Shown: positions 19,401 through 28,444, counted from the stretch's first letter. The stretch: 64,000 bases of DNA from Fimbriiglobus ruber (GCF_002197845.1 NZ_NIDE01000005.1:62001-126000), one strand, 5' to 3'. Numbers and translations are program-made. The notes: a model not told the origin generated them from the letters alone.

Positions 19401-20418
19401 CCGTCACCGACCCGACGGCCGCCTGGGTTTCGCAAAGGGCCGCGAAGAACTGATACCGGCTGGTATTTTCGCTACCGGGGAAATCTTTTAAAAGTTGTTC
19501 GTACTTTTTCTGAGAAACCGGGTAGTTGGCCTCCTTGTAAGCCTCTTGCGCCTCTTCGACTAACCGCTCCTCAGTCAGCGCGAAGTGTCGAAACAGCATG
19601 ACGACCGTCGCGACCACGGTCAGGACCAGGAGGCTGGCGACCGAGGCTAACAACACCTTGGACCATCCCCGGCCGCCCCGCCGACCGCTGCGCACGAACG
19701 GCGTCCCATCGTCCACGGGTTGGCGGGGCGGTGGGATCGTGATCGCGGGCGGCGCGGCCCCGGACCAATCGAGTTCCTTCGGTCCGCCTGCCGATTTCGG
19801 GGGCGGCAGAAGGATTGCGGGTGGGGCGTCGCCGGACCACGCGACTTCTTTCGGCCCGGTCGTTGTTCCCAGACCCGGCGTCCGTCCCGACCACGGCCCG
19901 GCCTCCCGGGCGACCGGCACGTTCAGCAGCTTGGCCTCGGGCGGGGGCGGCAGAAGGACCGCGGGTGGAGCCGGTGGCCGACCGGGCGGGCCGGGGAGCA
20001 GGATCGCGGGCGGCGCCGGCGGGGGCGCGGGCAGTCGTTCGGCGGGGCGCGGGGCGGGGCGGCCGGAGTCGCCCGCGAGGGTGGGCGTAAACGGCTCCGA
20101 TTCCCGGACGACCTCGAACCGCTCCGCCGCCTGGCCCTCGATCCGTTCGTAGGGCCGGCCGGTTTGCGGCGCGGCTTCGACTTCCAGAAAGGGCACGAAA
20201 TCCGACACGCGCCCCGCACTCGGGATCGGGGCGGGCGGCCCGGGCGGTGAGTGTTCGGGCGTGGCGGCCGGGGGTGGTTCGGGGGCCGTGGGCGGTCCCG
20301 CCTTCTCTTGAACCTCGAAGACTTCGCGGCATTCGGGACACCGCATCGACTTGCCGCGCAAGTCTGGGCTGAGCTGGAACTCGGTTTCGCAGTGCGGACA
20401 AACAACGGCGATCGTCAC
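16420..20418 (-). CDS. Giant zinc-ribbon, membrane-anchored PQQ/beta-propeller protein
   Basis: A 1332-residue protein. It opens with an MJ0042-type zinc ribbon (Cys7, Cys10, Cys27, Cys30), then a Pro-rich linker to about residue 255, one membrane segment (SKVLLASVASLLVLTVVATV), a helical TPR-like part (EAYKEANYPVSQKKYEQLL), and a long C-terminal half with PQQ/WD-like blades (LYALDAQTGGLLWGSRI, DVRTGQIRWQRRV, VALDLDRGEPAW). Such proteins in planctomycetes are of unknown function; the propeller probably faces the periplasm or lumen and binds a partner. The start chosen is GTG 20418 with GGGGAG five bases upstream; a GTG two codons earlier overlaps that site. It stands alone between two long intergenic regions. 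Confidence 0.8.
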   Translation of the reverse strand: MTIAVVCPHCETEFQLSPDLRGKSMRCPECREVFEVQEKAGPPTAPEPPPAATPEHSPPGPPAPIPSAGRVSDFVPFLEVEAAPQTGRPYERIEGQAAERFEVVRESEPFTPTLAGDSGRPAPRPAERLPAPPPAPPAILLPGPPGRPPAPPAVLLPPPPEAKLLNVPVAREAGPWSGRTPGLGTTTGPKEVAWSGDAPPAILLPPPKSAGGPKELDWSGAAPPAITIPPPRQPVDDGTPFVRSGRRGGRGWSKVLLASVASLLVLTVVATVVMLFRHFALTEERLVEEAQEAYKEANYPVSQKKYEQLLKDFPGSENTSRYQFFAALCETQAAVGSVTARENPAPAMKSFQGFVAEYGTSPHAQPGTGYGTDIVQVGRRLADTVADNGGDHLKTFKADRKKADELEATDRSIADGRALIPQVDKFRDKEAGSLDPQRGRFDALAKEVAAERARLAVLAPFRNLADDPTAARIEVFEKALADNKLTDDEEAKQMKAKAEARLRDIIRQQVYTPVPARRPPPDPYPPVLFAAAVANSPLPRPVPGTAADVVFAVARGVLYALDAQTGGLLWGSRIAAPTAGPQAADLPVRVSPGGGADDWVLIAGEWAGVPSMTARLARTGEVVWYQPLTPTAKGEPVAPAGRPVVIGTRAYVPLADRLGTVVEFDTATGDRTGEIALRQPIGAGMAVLPGTQPGVDYLFVAGDAKRVFALEVGSEDARGEKLPPRVVRVMLTEHPRGSLRGEPLVLASADPGGPRFLILTQIDGATGMKLRTFPLPATVAPEPTAATDPAAPASPAAATPVDAPTAAEVSVPGWSWFPAVSDGERVVLATDAGAFLAFGVNQAGNTDRPLFALPAPKPVADADAVARSQIVSADEDSYWAVLGGQLTRFRTAVGPAGGLRIVAMGAGRAVGEPVHRAQIRPASDLGVIVTRVGLSGNVQAVGFDVRTGQIRWQRRVGVTPAGPPVGPENGPLVVADEDGGVYAVSAANPSAAAVVAPPYADLATRAVTVGSTDGQTAWVLVPEVGPNGRRVRARATVGGVLKMDAVVPLPDQLAGAPVVMGGAVLVPLANGYVYRLAPGAAQFSQGPLWRGDTARGEPGAADPVCHLAPEGADEFLATDGGRAILLWKWPVAAGAKPEKKGGSWEAGGKIAIPPAVVPTAAGGRVVAADEAGVVYVFAVDKPGPPVARLRGSADGPIPAGTPTDRFVVAGPGDRAIAIYSVNHKILVALDLDRGEPAWVKTPAAQPDAGDLAGWVVRGDRVVATDQRGHLVVVDVATGTDVADIPPPISGAVATVPAVPLSESAALVVLADGTGTVVELSPQAEVAPEPRKK

Positions 20419-21537
20419 AATCACTCCCCGCGGCAGACGGGATCGGGGCGGCCTCGTGGCATTTTAGAGATGAAACGCCCGGACCGGAACGCTGTTTGTA
20501 TCGCGGCTGAGCTGACGGCCGAAGTGCGGCCGGTGGTTTGGGATCGGTTCGCCGGATTCCGGAGACTGGTGCGGACTGAACGATGGGAAGCGCTGCGCGG
20601 GATTCCGTATCCCGGTCCGCATCAACCCCGTATGCGACGCCACCACCTGGACCGTGAATCCGCTTCAGTCAGGAAGTGCGTTCAGATCCGTGCTTGTTCG
20701 CGAAACGCGGCAGACGGCGCAAAAAGCGCAAAAACCCCTCCGACATACACACACGGTTTCGCTCAGTTGTCACGGACCGTCCCCCGCACCGGCGCGGGTT
20801 AATCTGAGGTCAGACGAGGGGCCGGCCGGTCGAGGGTCCACGTCGTCTCCACGCCTGGCGCCGAGTCACTTTCCGGAAAGCGGCGACAGAGTTCGCGTCG
20901 GGATTTGGGGCAACGGTCCGTACCTAGATTCGCGGTTGCGGTTCAACTCCTTCGGCCGCGACTTCGAGACCCGGCCGTCTGCAGGTAAATGCGGGCCATC
21001 CATCCCGGACTCGATACTACCTTGGCAAAGTGACGGCTCGGAGCCCTTGTGCGGTCCGGGTGTGAGCCGGTACGAACCGGAGACCGCATCTCGTATCAGA
21101 ACCACGTCCTGGGTACGGCACCCACAGGAGGGAGGTCCGGCGAGAAATTGGGTTCGTTTTGCAAAAACGGGTACCGGGTTGCCTCGGCGACGGCCGCAAG
21201 TCCATGCACGTCGCCGCAAATTGGGTTCGTTTTGCAAAAACGGGATGTTTCGGAACGCGTCGGTCCTGGGAGCCCCAATCCCGGACGGCCGCTCTCGTGG
21301 CGCATTCACCAAGAAGTCTCGCCATTTCTGACTTTTTTCCCGTTCCGATCGGTCTTAACCCCGACTTTAGCTTGATCCCGTTACCATCCCCCCAGTCGTC
21401 ACGTGGGCGCCCGCCAGACGACGGCACCCCGTCACCGCGCCCGTGCCCCTCGATCCGGGGCCAGTGGATCCGTTCCCAAAACGCCCCGCCAGCCGCCTTC
21501 CGGCAGGGCGACTCACATTTTTCCAGGAACTCGGCTC
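20419..21537. other. Long intergenic region with dispersed repeats
   Basis: About 1.1 kb between the divergent beta-propeller gene and the FG-GAP gene. Open frames in it have no family resemblance and run through the repeat copies at 21145-21171 and 21218-21244. Lower GC than the neighbouring genes. It must hold the promoters of both flanking genes; none could be assigned with confidence. Confidence 0.5.
21145..21244. repeat. Two direct copies of a 27-bp dispersed repeat
   Basis: Perfect copies at 21145-21171 and 21218-21244, 73 bases apart, each holding the palindrome TTTTGCAAAA. In translation the two strands give FCKTNP/NEPNF/KRTQF-like peptides that I recall as common in wrongly called planctomycete ORFs, so the element is likely a dispersed DNA repeat, not coding. 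Confidence 0.8.
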
Positions 21538-24105
21538 ATGTCGCAAAACAAGAAAATCGAACGCCGGTCGCTGCTGTCGGTTACCTCTCTCGAAGACCGC
21601 ACCACCCCCACGACCGCCACGGGGACGGACGCCCTGACCGGGGCGTACGCCATCGGGACGGTCGCCGGCCAGTCGGGCCAGGCCACGGTGTACAACGCCG
21701 ACCAGTCGGTCGCGTTCCAGGTCACCCCATACGGGGCCAACTTCACCGGCGGGGTCCGCGTCGCCTTCGCCGACGTAACCGGCGACGGGACGCCCGACCT
21801 GATCACCGCCCCCGGGCCGGGGACCGCCCCGACGGTGGACGTGTACGACGGGGTGAGCCACGACCTCATCGCGTCGTTCAACGTCTTCGAGTCCACTTTC
21901 ACCGGCGGCGTGTCGCTGGCCGCGGCCGACCTGAACGGCGACGGCAAGGCGGAAATCATTACCGGGGCCGACGAAGGCGGCGGGCCGCGGGTCCGGGTGT
22001 TCGACGGGGCGTCCGTGGCCGCCCTCGGGACCGGGGCGAACGGCACGCCGGCCGCGACCACGCCGACCGTCCTGGACGACTTCATGGCGATCGACGACCC
22101 GGGCTTCCGCGGCGGGGTGCGGCTCGGGGTCGGGGACGTGAACGGGGACGGGGTCGCCGACCTGATCGTCGGGGCCGGGTACGGCGGCGGCCCGCGGGTG
22201 GCCGGGTTCGACGGCGCGGCGCTCGGCCAGGGCCAGCAGGTCAAGCTGTTCGGTGACTTCTACGCGTTCGAATCGTCGCTCCGCAACGGGGTCAACGTGG
22301 CCGTCGGCGACGTCGGCGGAAACAGCGACGGCGACATCATCCTGGGCGGCGGCCCGGGCGGGGCCCCGCGGGTCCGCGTGGCGGACGGCACGGCCCTGAT
22401 CGCCAACGACACGAGCGGCAGCCTGGACGATATGACCGGCGTGCAGATCGCGAACTTCTTCGCCGGTGACCCGTCCTCCCGGGACGGCGCCCTGGTGGGC
22501 ACGACGTCGCAGAGTACGGGGAGTTCCGGCACGTCCAGCCAACAAGTGGTGGCGATCGACGTGGCGACCGAGTCCGTGGGCGTTTACAACACGAGCGGCC
22601 AGCAGACGAACACGCTGGCGGGTTCCGGCAGCGGCGCCGGGTACTACGCCTGCCCGCCACAAAACGGCTCCGGCGGGTCGGGCGGTCAACAACAAGGCGG
22701 CGCTCAGCAGCAGGGCGGGTCGGGCGGCCAACAAATGGGTAATCCTGGTGGAGATGGCGGTACCTCCCAGAGCGGGCAAGGCGGCCAGCAACAGGGCGGT
22801 GGCCAACAGCAAGGTGGCGGCCAGCAACAGGGCGGTGGTCAGCAACAGGGTGGTGGCCAGCAGCAGGGTGGCGGTCAGCAGCAGGGCGGCGGCCAGCAAC
22901 AAGGTGGCGGCCAACAGCAAGGTGGTCCTGGAAATGGTGGAACCAGCACGGATGTTGCCACGCATTTCGTGGTTCACGTATCGCCGCAGTCCTTCTCCGG
23001 GACCGCGGACCCGGTGACGGTGGTGGCGTTGGACGCGTCGAACAACCCGGTCCCGACGTACACCGGCACCGTCCAACTCACCAGCACCGGGGCCGGCGAC
23101 ACCCTACCCGCCGCGTACACCTTCACTGCCACCGACCAGGGCACCCACACCTTCACCGTTACCCCGGCGTCGACCGGCTCCGACACGCTTACGGCCACCG
23201 ACACGGGCGACAGCAGCCTGATCGGCTCGGTCGTCATGACGGTGACGACAGCCCCGGCGGTCACCCACTTCCAGGTTCAGATCGTGCCGCCTCAAGGTCA
23301 GCAGGGTGGCCAGGGCGGGCAACAGGGTGGACAGAACGGCGGCCAACAGGGTGGTCAAAACGGCCAATCGAGTGGCGGGGTCCAGATCCTGGTGGTGGCC
23401 CTGGACGCGTCGAACAATCCGGTCCCGACGTACACCGGGACTGTCGCGCTGACCAGCACCGGGGCCGGCGACACCCTGCCGGCCGCATACACGTTCACGG
23501 CCGACGACAAGGGCGCTCACGTGTTCACCGTCACCCCGGCGTCGCCCACCACGGCCGACACGATTACCGCCACCGACACCGGCAACAGCAGTCTGACCGG
23601 CTCCGTGACCCTCCAGTCGTCGACAAACCCGGTGGCGACGCACTTCCAAGTGCAGATACTGCCCCCTCAAGGTCAACAGGGCGGCCAGAACGGCGGACAG
23701 CAGGGTGGGCAGAACGGCGGCCAAGGCAATCAAGGTGGACAGAACGGCCAGCAAGGTGGGCAGGGCGGTCAGGGGAGTCAGGGCGGCGCCAAATCCAGGT
23801 GGTGGCGTTGGACGCGTCGAACAACCCGGTCCCGACGTACACCGGCACCGTCCAACTCACCAGCACCGGGACCGGGGATACCCTGCCAGCCGCGTACACG
23901 TTTACCGCCGATGACAAGGCCGCGCGCACGTGTTCACCGTCACCCCGGCGTCGACCACCCCGGCCGACACGATTACCGCCACCGACACCAGCAACAGCAG
24001 CCTGACCGGATCGGTCACCTTACCGGCCTTGCCCCCTCAAGTGGCGACCCACTTCCAGGTTCAGATCCTGCCCCCTCAGAGCCAGCAGGGCGGACAGGGC
24101 GGTAA
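21538..24105 (+). CDS. Secreted FG-GAP/VCBS and Ig-like repeat protein (reading frame breaks near 23785)
   Basis: Large surface or secreted protein. The N-terminus carries the planctomycete motif LEDRTTP (residues 19-25), then four FG-GAP/VCBS-like blades (about residues 35-320; e.g. DVTGDGTPDLITA, DLNGDGKAEIITG, DVNGDGVADLIVG), calcium-binding loops being likely. A Gly/Gln linker of eight six-residue units follows (22783-22926), then Ig-like modules of about 75 residues (ALDASNNPVPTYTGTV ... TFTVTPAS ... TDTGDSS), separated by Gln/Gly/Asn linkers. From about 23785 the frame is wrong: the third module continues in another frame, so residues past there are not the native sequence. Start ATG 21538 has AGGAA about ten bases upstream; the open frame to 21403 lacks family features. 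Two complete Ig-like modules are in frame. Confidence 0.8.
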   Translation: MSQNKKIERRSLLSVTSLEDRTTPTTATGTDALTGAYAIGTVAGQSGQATVYNADQSVAFQVTPYGANFTGGVRVAFADVTGDGTPDLITAPGPGTAPTVDVYDGVSHDLIASFNVFESTFTGGVSLAAADLNGDGKAEIITGADEGGGPRVRVFDGASVAALGTGANGTPAATTPTVLDDFMAIDDPGFRGGVRLGVGDVNGDGVADLIVGAGYGGGPRVAGFDGAALGQGQQVKLFGDFYAFESSLRNGVNVAVGDVGGNSDGDIILGGGPGGAPRVRVADGTALIANDTSGSLDDMTGVQIANFFAGDPSSRDGALVGTTSQSTGSSGTSSQQVVAIDVATESVGVYNTSGQQTNTLAGSGSGAGYYACPPQNGSGGSGGQQQGGAQQQGGSGGQQMGNPGGDGGTSQSGQGGQQQGGGQQQGGGQQQGGGQQQGGGQQQGGGQQQGGGQQQGGGQQQGGPGNGGTSTDVATHFVVHVSPQSFSGTADPVTVVALDASNNPVPTYTGTVQLTSTGAGDTLPAAYTFTATDQGTHTFTVTPASTGSDTLTATDTGDSSLIGSVVMTVTTAPAVTHFQVQIVPPQGQQGGQGGQQGGQNGGQQGGQNGQSSGGVQILVVALDASNNPVPTYTGTVALTSTGAGDTLPAAYTFTADDKGAHVFTVTPASPTTADTITATDTGNSSLTGSVTLQSSTNPVATHFQVQILPPQGQQGGQNGGQQGGQNGGQGNQGGQNGQQGGQGGQGSQGGAKSRWWRWTRRTTRSRRTPAPSNSPAPGPGIPCQPRTRLPPMTRPRARVHRHPGVDHPGRHDYRHRHQQQQPDRIGHLTGLAPSSGDPLPGSDPAPSEPAGRTGR
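22783..22926 (+). repeat. 18-bp tandem repeat coding for a Gly/Gln linker
   Basis: Eight 18-base units coding for a repeating three-Gln/three-Gly hexapeptide. The units vary at third positions (CAG/CAA, GGC/GGT) while keeping the amino acids, which shows they are under protein-level constraint and not a recent pure expansion. Confidence 0.9.
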
Positions 24106-24308
24106 CCAACAGGGTGGTCAAAGCGGTCAAGGTGGCGGCCAGCAGGGTGGTCAGGGGAGCCAGGGCGGAGCCCAGATTCTGGTCGTGGCGTTGGACGCGT
24201 CGAACAACCCGGTCGCGAACTATACCGGGACTGTCGCGCTGACTAGTACCGGAACCGGGATACCCTACCGCCGCCTACACGTTCACGGCCGCGGACGCCG
24301 GAGCCCAC

Positions 24309-24851
24309 GTGTTCACCGTCACCCCGGCGACGCCTACCACGGCCGACACGATCACCGCCACCGACACCACGGACAGCACCATCACCGGGTCTGTCACCCT
24401 GCCGGCGCAGTCCACTCAAGTGGCGACCCACTTCCAGGTCCAAATTCTCCCCCCGCAGGGTCAGCAAGGCGGGCAGAACGGCGGCCAGCAAGGCGGGCAA
24501 AACGGCGGACAACAGGGTGGGCAGAACGGCGGCCAGCAAGGCGGGCAGAATGGTGGACAGCAAGGCGGACAGAACGGCGGTCAACAGGGCGGTCCAGGAG
24601 GCGTCCAGATCCTGGTGGTAGCCCTGGATGCCTCGAACAACCCGGTCGTGAACTATACCGGGACCGTCCAGATCACTAGCACCGGGACCGGCGACACCCT
24701 ACCGGCCGCCTACACGTTTACGGCCGGGGACGCCGGAGCCCACGTGTTCACCGTCACCCCGGCGTCGCCCACCACGGCCGACACGTTCACTGTCACTGAT
24801 ACCACGGACAGCAGTTTGACCGGATCGGCCGTCTTGCCGGCCCTGACGTAA
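24309..24851 (+). pseudogene. Out-of-frame C-terminal part of the FG-GAP/Ig-like protein
   Basis: In this frame the sequence again gives the Ig-like repeat: FTVTPATPTTADTITATDTTDS, then a Gln/Gly/Asn linker of 8-residue units (about 24466-24593), then a complete last module ending in LTGSAVLPALT and a TAA at 24849. It is plainly the continuation of the gene starting at 21538. Comparison with the intact modules places a one-base loss near 23785, a two-base gain near 23925 and a net two-base loss near 24262. Intervening parts are coded in other frames (23799-23925 and 23930-24262). The module count in the restored protein would be five. Confidence 0.75.
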
Positions 24852-24881
24852 CGAAGCCGACTGGTCGGTCGCGAAGCAGTC

Positions 24882-24912
24882 ATTTCACCGGGCTTTGAAC
24901 GCCCGGTGAAAT
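24882..24912. terminator. Bidirectional terminator hairpin
   Basis: Perfect 12-bp stem (ATTTCACCGGGC) with a seven-base loop, placed between the convergent FG-GAP gene and the SEC-C gene, with T/A-rich flanks. Likely ends both transcripts. Confidence 0.8.
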
Positions 24913-24934
24913 GCTTTGTTAATAGGGCTCACCT

Positions 24935-26365
24935 TCAACCGGCGGGCGTCGCGGGCTCCTTCGCCGCGTCCGCCGGCCACGCCTGGCCGTCGCGGTACAG
25001 GGTCGGATCGTCCGGGAATTTTTTCCAAATACCGAGCAGCGTGGTGTGCAGGGGGCGCAGGTCGTTCAGAACCCTGTTTCGGATGCCGGCGTCGATCAAC
25101 CGCCGCGACTCCAGGAATCGCAGCCAGGCGGGCGTGATCAGAAACAGAGCCGTCATTGTGTGGTACAGCAGGTTGAGCATGCCGATCATCCCGCCGAGGC
25201 ACTTGTCGAACGTCACCCGTTCGGGGCAAAGGGGGTGAATCGGCCGGGGCGGTTTCGGGAGTTTGAGCCTCGGGTTCATCGCCTGTTCCAACATGCTCGG
25301 ATGGGGATCGAGATCGCCCTCGTGCCGCCGCACGAAATATTCCAGGAGTTCGCTCCGGATCAGTTCCCACCGCGTGAAGGGAACTTGTTCCTCGCGGCGC
25401 AGGTAGCCGAGGAACTCGTCGATCAACCGCCCCAGGTTGACCACCGCGGGGTCCGGCGGTCGGCGGTCGCTCCGGTCGTCCCACCCGCCGCGTTTCCGCG
25501 GCGGCTTCATCTCGAAGTCTTCGGCCCGCCACTCCCGACCGGACTTGCCCGTCACGTCGGCGATGAAATCCCGGAGCAACTCCGGGTTCGGATCGTCGAA
25601 GTAGGGCTCGAGACGGTCGAGCAGGCCGCGGTCGGCCGGGTCGGGCGCGGTCGCGTGTTCGAGGTAGTGGTAAATCTCGAACCTGCAGGCCTGCTCCGCG
25701 AACCGATCAATGCCCCAAGACATGATGTTTTTGGTATTGCCTTTCACGCCCGACCAGGCGGTCCGAAACGTCTCCAGGAGAACGTCGAACTGGCCGTGGT
25801 ACTCCAGGGCTTCCACGTCGCGGCTGAACATGTCGATGTTCGCCCCGGCCAGGGCAGCCGACTCGCGGGCGAAGGCGACGACCGCGTCCTGCCGGCCGTC
25901 CGCCAGGGCGTCCTGTAAACACCAGGACATGTAATAAACCGCATCCTTCTGGTATGCACCGGCCTGCCGCTCGCGGAGGGCGGCGACGCACTCCGCGAAG
26001 CGTGCACGGTTCCCGTCCTGCAAGGCGTCCGAATGGATTTGGCTCAGCATCTCGTAGGCCAGGCCGTCGATCATCTCGGCGTCTTCCAGCGTCTCGCGGA
26101 AGACCCGGACGCGGCCCCCGGCGGTCTGAGCCTCGAACTCCGCCCAAATCCCGTCCATTTTCTCCGTAACGGGGTTGGGCGGCGGGGGCGGCGGCGTGGG
26201 CGGCGGCGGAAGTAACGCGGGACGGGGCGAACCGGCAGCTCGCGGCGGCGGCGGAGGCGGTGCCAAGACCTGCTTCGCCTTGGCTTCCGAGTCTTTGCCG
26301 AAGCAGCACTTCTTATACTTCTTCCCGCTGCCGCACGGACAGGGATCATTTCGTCCCGCGCTCAT
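24935..26365 (-). CDS. SEC-C motif protein of unknown function
   Basis: A 476-residue protein with an N-terminal SEC-C zinc motif (Cys9, Cys11, Cys20, Cys21 in NDPCPCGSGKKYKKCC), the module found at the C-terminus of SecA where it binds zinc and contacts SecB and ribosomes. A Pro-rich linker (residues 30-65) and a mostly helical, TPR-like region of 400 residues with no recognised family follow. ATG 26365 begins two residues before the motif region and has AGGAAG seven bases upstream; the longer frame to 26422 adds nothing conserved. It is transcribed towards the terminator at 24882. Confidence 0.75.
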   Translation of the reverse strand: MSAGRNDPCPCGSGKKYKKCCFGKDSEAKAKQVLAPPPPPPRAAGSPRPALLPPPPTPPPPPPNPVTEKMDGIWAEFEAQTAGGRVRVFRETLEDAEMIDGLAYEMLSQIHSDALQDGNRARFAECVAALRERQAGAYQKDAVYYMSWCLQDALADGRQDAVVAFARESAALAGANIDMFSRDVEALEYHGQFDVLLETFRTAWSGVKGNTKNIMSWGIDRFAEQACRFEIYHYLEHATAPDPADRGLLDRLEPYFDDPNPELLRDFIADVTGKSGREWRAEDFEMKPPRKRGGWDDRSDRRPPDPAVVNLGRLIDEFLGYLRREEQVPFTRWELIRSELLEYFVRRHEGDLDPHPSMLEQAMNPRLKLPKPPRPIHPLCPERVTFDKCLGGMIGMLNLLYHTMTALFLITPAWLRFLESRRLIDAGIRNRVLNDLRPLHTTLLGIWKKFPDDPTLYRDGQAWPADAAKEPATPAG

Positions 26366-26522
26366 ACGTGACTTCCTGACGAGACATAACGAGATCGTGC
26401 CGAACGCGAGTCGATCGGTCACGAGCCGCGGACCGGCCAGCTTGCGGGCTCACCCGCGCCCGGTTACTTTATCCGCTGCCACCGCTACTGGAACCCACCG
26501 GCTCAATCGGGGAGTGTTCTCC

Positions 26523-26747
26523 GTGGTCGACGCTAACCCCGGCGCGGATTTTCGTGCGCAGGCGACGGTCGTCTTCGCTATCTTCATGGCCGCGCTGGTC
26601 GTGATCGCCTTCGGCCTGACCGCCCTCGGCTGGTGGCTGGGCCGGTGGTGGGGGGCGGCTATCGGGGCGGTCGTCGGCGCGTTGTTGTTTCTCGCCGGAC
26701 TCGCGGGAGCAGGCTTACTCTACGCGATGACGCAAGACGGTGCGTGA
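26523..26747 (+). CDS. Small two-helix membrane protein
   Basis: A 74-residue protein with two or three strongly hydrophobic segments (about residues 16-38 and 43-66, rich in Gly/Ala/Leu/Trp). The start is a GTG at 26523 with GGGGAG eight bases upstream. The stop codon falls in the loop of a perfect 12-bp hairpin (26731-26765), which supports this being a real transcription unit end. No family recognised; function unknown. Confidence 0.55.
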   Translation: MVDANPGADFRAQATVVFAIFMAALVVIAFGLTALGWWLGRWWGAAIGAVVGALLFLAGLAGAGLLYAMTQDGA

Positions 26748-26765
26748 TTCGGCCACCGTCTTGCG
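26731..26765. terminator. Bidirectional terminator between the small membrane gene and nuoN
   Basis: Perfect 12-bp stem (CGCAAGACGGTG) with an 11-base loop that holds the TGA of the small membrane gene. It lies about 50 bases past the nuoN stop on the other strand, so it can end both transcripts. Confidence 0.75.
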
Positions 26766-26815
26766 CAAGCGAACGATGTGACGGCACGGATTACACGAAA
26801 GCCGGCGGAAGAATC

Positions 26816-28444
26816 TCAGGGCTGCCCCGCGTCGGCGACCGCGGCGGGCTGGTCGTCTTTGACCGGCAGGGCGGCGCGGGCGGCGTCGACGAGCGGTTTC
26901 GGGTACGCGCCCAGCACGACCGTCGCGACCGCGCACACGACGGCCGCGGCCAGCGGCCAGCGCGCGGGGACCGAGGCGGGCACCGCGGCCGGGTCTTTCG
27001 GCGTCCCGAGGTACATCACGCCGATGAGCCGCAGGTAGTACACCGCTCCGATCGCCGCGTTGACGGCCGCGATGACCACCAGGATGCGGTACATGCCTTT
27101 CATCGGCGTGTCGGTCGGGGCGTCGAACGCGCTCAGGAACACCAGGAACTTCCCGGCGAACCCGGCCGTCAGCGGCATCCCGATCATGCTAAACAAGAGG
27201 ACGGCGAACGCGCCGGCCGCGACCGGGTTCGACTTCGCCACCCCGGCCAGGTCGGCCACCGTCTCGGTCGACCGGCCCGGGCCGTTCAGGTGGGCGATGA
27301 CCGCGATGGCGCCGACCGTCATCAGGCCGTAAGCCACGAGGTAAACGAGCAGGGCGTCCGGCCCGGTCACGCCCGGGACCGCTCCCCGACCCGTCGTCAG
27401 GCTCGCCGCGACGACCAGCCCGATCAACATGTACCCGCCGTGCGCGATCCCGGAGTAAGCAAGTAGCCGCTTCAAATTGTCCTGCAGAAGTGCCAGGAAG
27501 TTTCCGAACGTCATGGTCACGACCGCGACGACCCAGAGGGTGAGCGGGACGAGCGTGCGGGCGGCATCGAACGGGATCTGGTCGGCCGACGGGGTCAGGA
27601 AGCCGAGGAGCCGCGCGAGGGCGATGAACCCGGCCACCTTCGGGACGAACGCGATCTGGGCGACCACGCCGGTCGGCCCGCCCTCGTACACGTCCGGGGC
27701 GTAGAAGTGGAACGGCACCGCCGTCACCCGGAAGCCGAGCCCGGCCACCACCATGATGATCGCGACCAGGGCCATCGGGCTGACGCCGGCGGTCCGGTGG
27801 GCCTCGGTCAACCCGTCCAGAATCGCCCCGATGTTCGTCGACCCGGTCAGGCCGAACAGGTAGCTGAACCCGAACAGCAAGATACCGGACGACAAGATAC
27901 TGAGCAGGAAATACTTTACCGCCGCTTCCTGCCCCGCCTTCGTTCGGGCGGGCAGGTAGAGCAGGATGTACGTCGGGATCGAGATCAGTTCCAGCGCGAG
28001 GAACAGGGCGACGAGGTCGTTAGCCCGGCCGACCAGGGACGTGCCGGCGACGACCACGAGCAGGCACGCGACGTACTCGGCCGCGGTCTCGTCCGCCAAC
28101 TCGGCCCAGCTAATCAACAAGAAGATTGCCCCGGCCCCGAGCGCGAGCCACCGGACGAACGCGGCCGCGCCGGTTGGGTCGAACGGGGCGATCGACCGAG
28201 CCGCATACGGGGTGCCCTCGACCACCTTCCAGAAGTCGGCGACCTCGTGCCGGCCGACCAGCACCGCCGCGACGACGGCCCCGATCAGGCCCACCCACCC
28301 GATGACGAACGCCGGGCACCGCTTGGCGCGGAGCAGGCCGACCACAAAGAGGAGGCACGCGACCCCGACCAGCACCATCTCGGGCACGACGAGCTGGACC
28401 GCGCCGGTCAGAAACTCTTGTTGGACCTGGAGCAGCGACTTCAC
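26816..28444 (-). CDS. nuoN: NADH-quinone oxidoreductase subunit N
   Basis: Antiporter-like membrane subunit of complex I, in the proton-pumping arm. The 542 residues form about 14 membrane segments, with the proton-antiporter core (AVPFHFYAPDVYEGGPTGVVAQIAFVPK region, and YSGIAHGGYMLIGL). The start is a GTG at 28444, with GAGGAC about nine bases upstream. It is the last nuo gene, 291 bases after nuoM; the gap is filled by an inverted-repeat element. Length is somewhat above the E. coli protein (485). Confidence 0.93.
   Translation of the reverse strand: MKSLLQVQQEFLTGAVQLVVPEMVLVGVACLLFVVGLLRAKRCPAFVIGWVGLIGAVVAAVLVGRHEVADFWKVVEGTPYAARSIAPFDPTGAAAFVRWLALGAGAIFLLISWAELADETAAEYVACLLVVVAGTSLVGRANDLVALFLALELISIPTYILLYLPARTKAGQEAAVKYFLLSILSSGILLFGFSYLFGLTGSTNIGAILDGLTEAHRTAGVSPMALVAIIMVVAGLGFRVTAVPFHFYAPDVYEGGPTGVVAQIAFVPKVAGFIALARLLGFLTPSADQIPFDAARTLVPLTLWVVAVVTMTFGNFLALLQDNLKRLLAYSGIAHGGYMLIGLVVAASLTTGRGAVPGVTGPDALLVYLVAYGLMTVGAIAVIAHLNGPGRSTETVADLAGVAKSNPVAAGAFAVLLFSMIGMPLTAGFAGKFLVFLSAFDAPTDTPMKGMYRILVVIAAVNAAIGAVYYLRLIGVMYLGTPKDPAAVPASVPARWPLAAAVVCAVATVVLGAYPKPLVDAARAALPVKDDQPAAVADAGQP

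Noticed and set aside
16612-19491. 959-codon open frame opposite the beta-propeller gene
   Set aside because: Gly/Arg/Asp-rich shadow without domains; the minus-strand protein has clear zinc-ribbon and propeller motifs.
20654-21331. 225-codon open frame in the long intergenic region
   Set aside because: It and the opposing frames run through the dispersed 27-bp repeats and have no family resemblance or good start.
22783-22926. Regular repeats that could be taken for CRISPR or noncoding satellite
   Set aside because: They are in frame, code for Gly/Gln hexapeptides, and vary only at silent positions.
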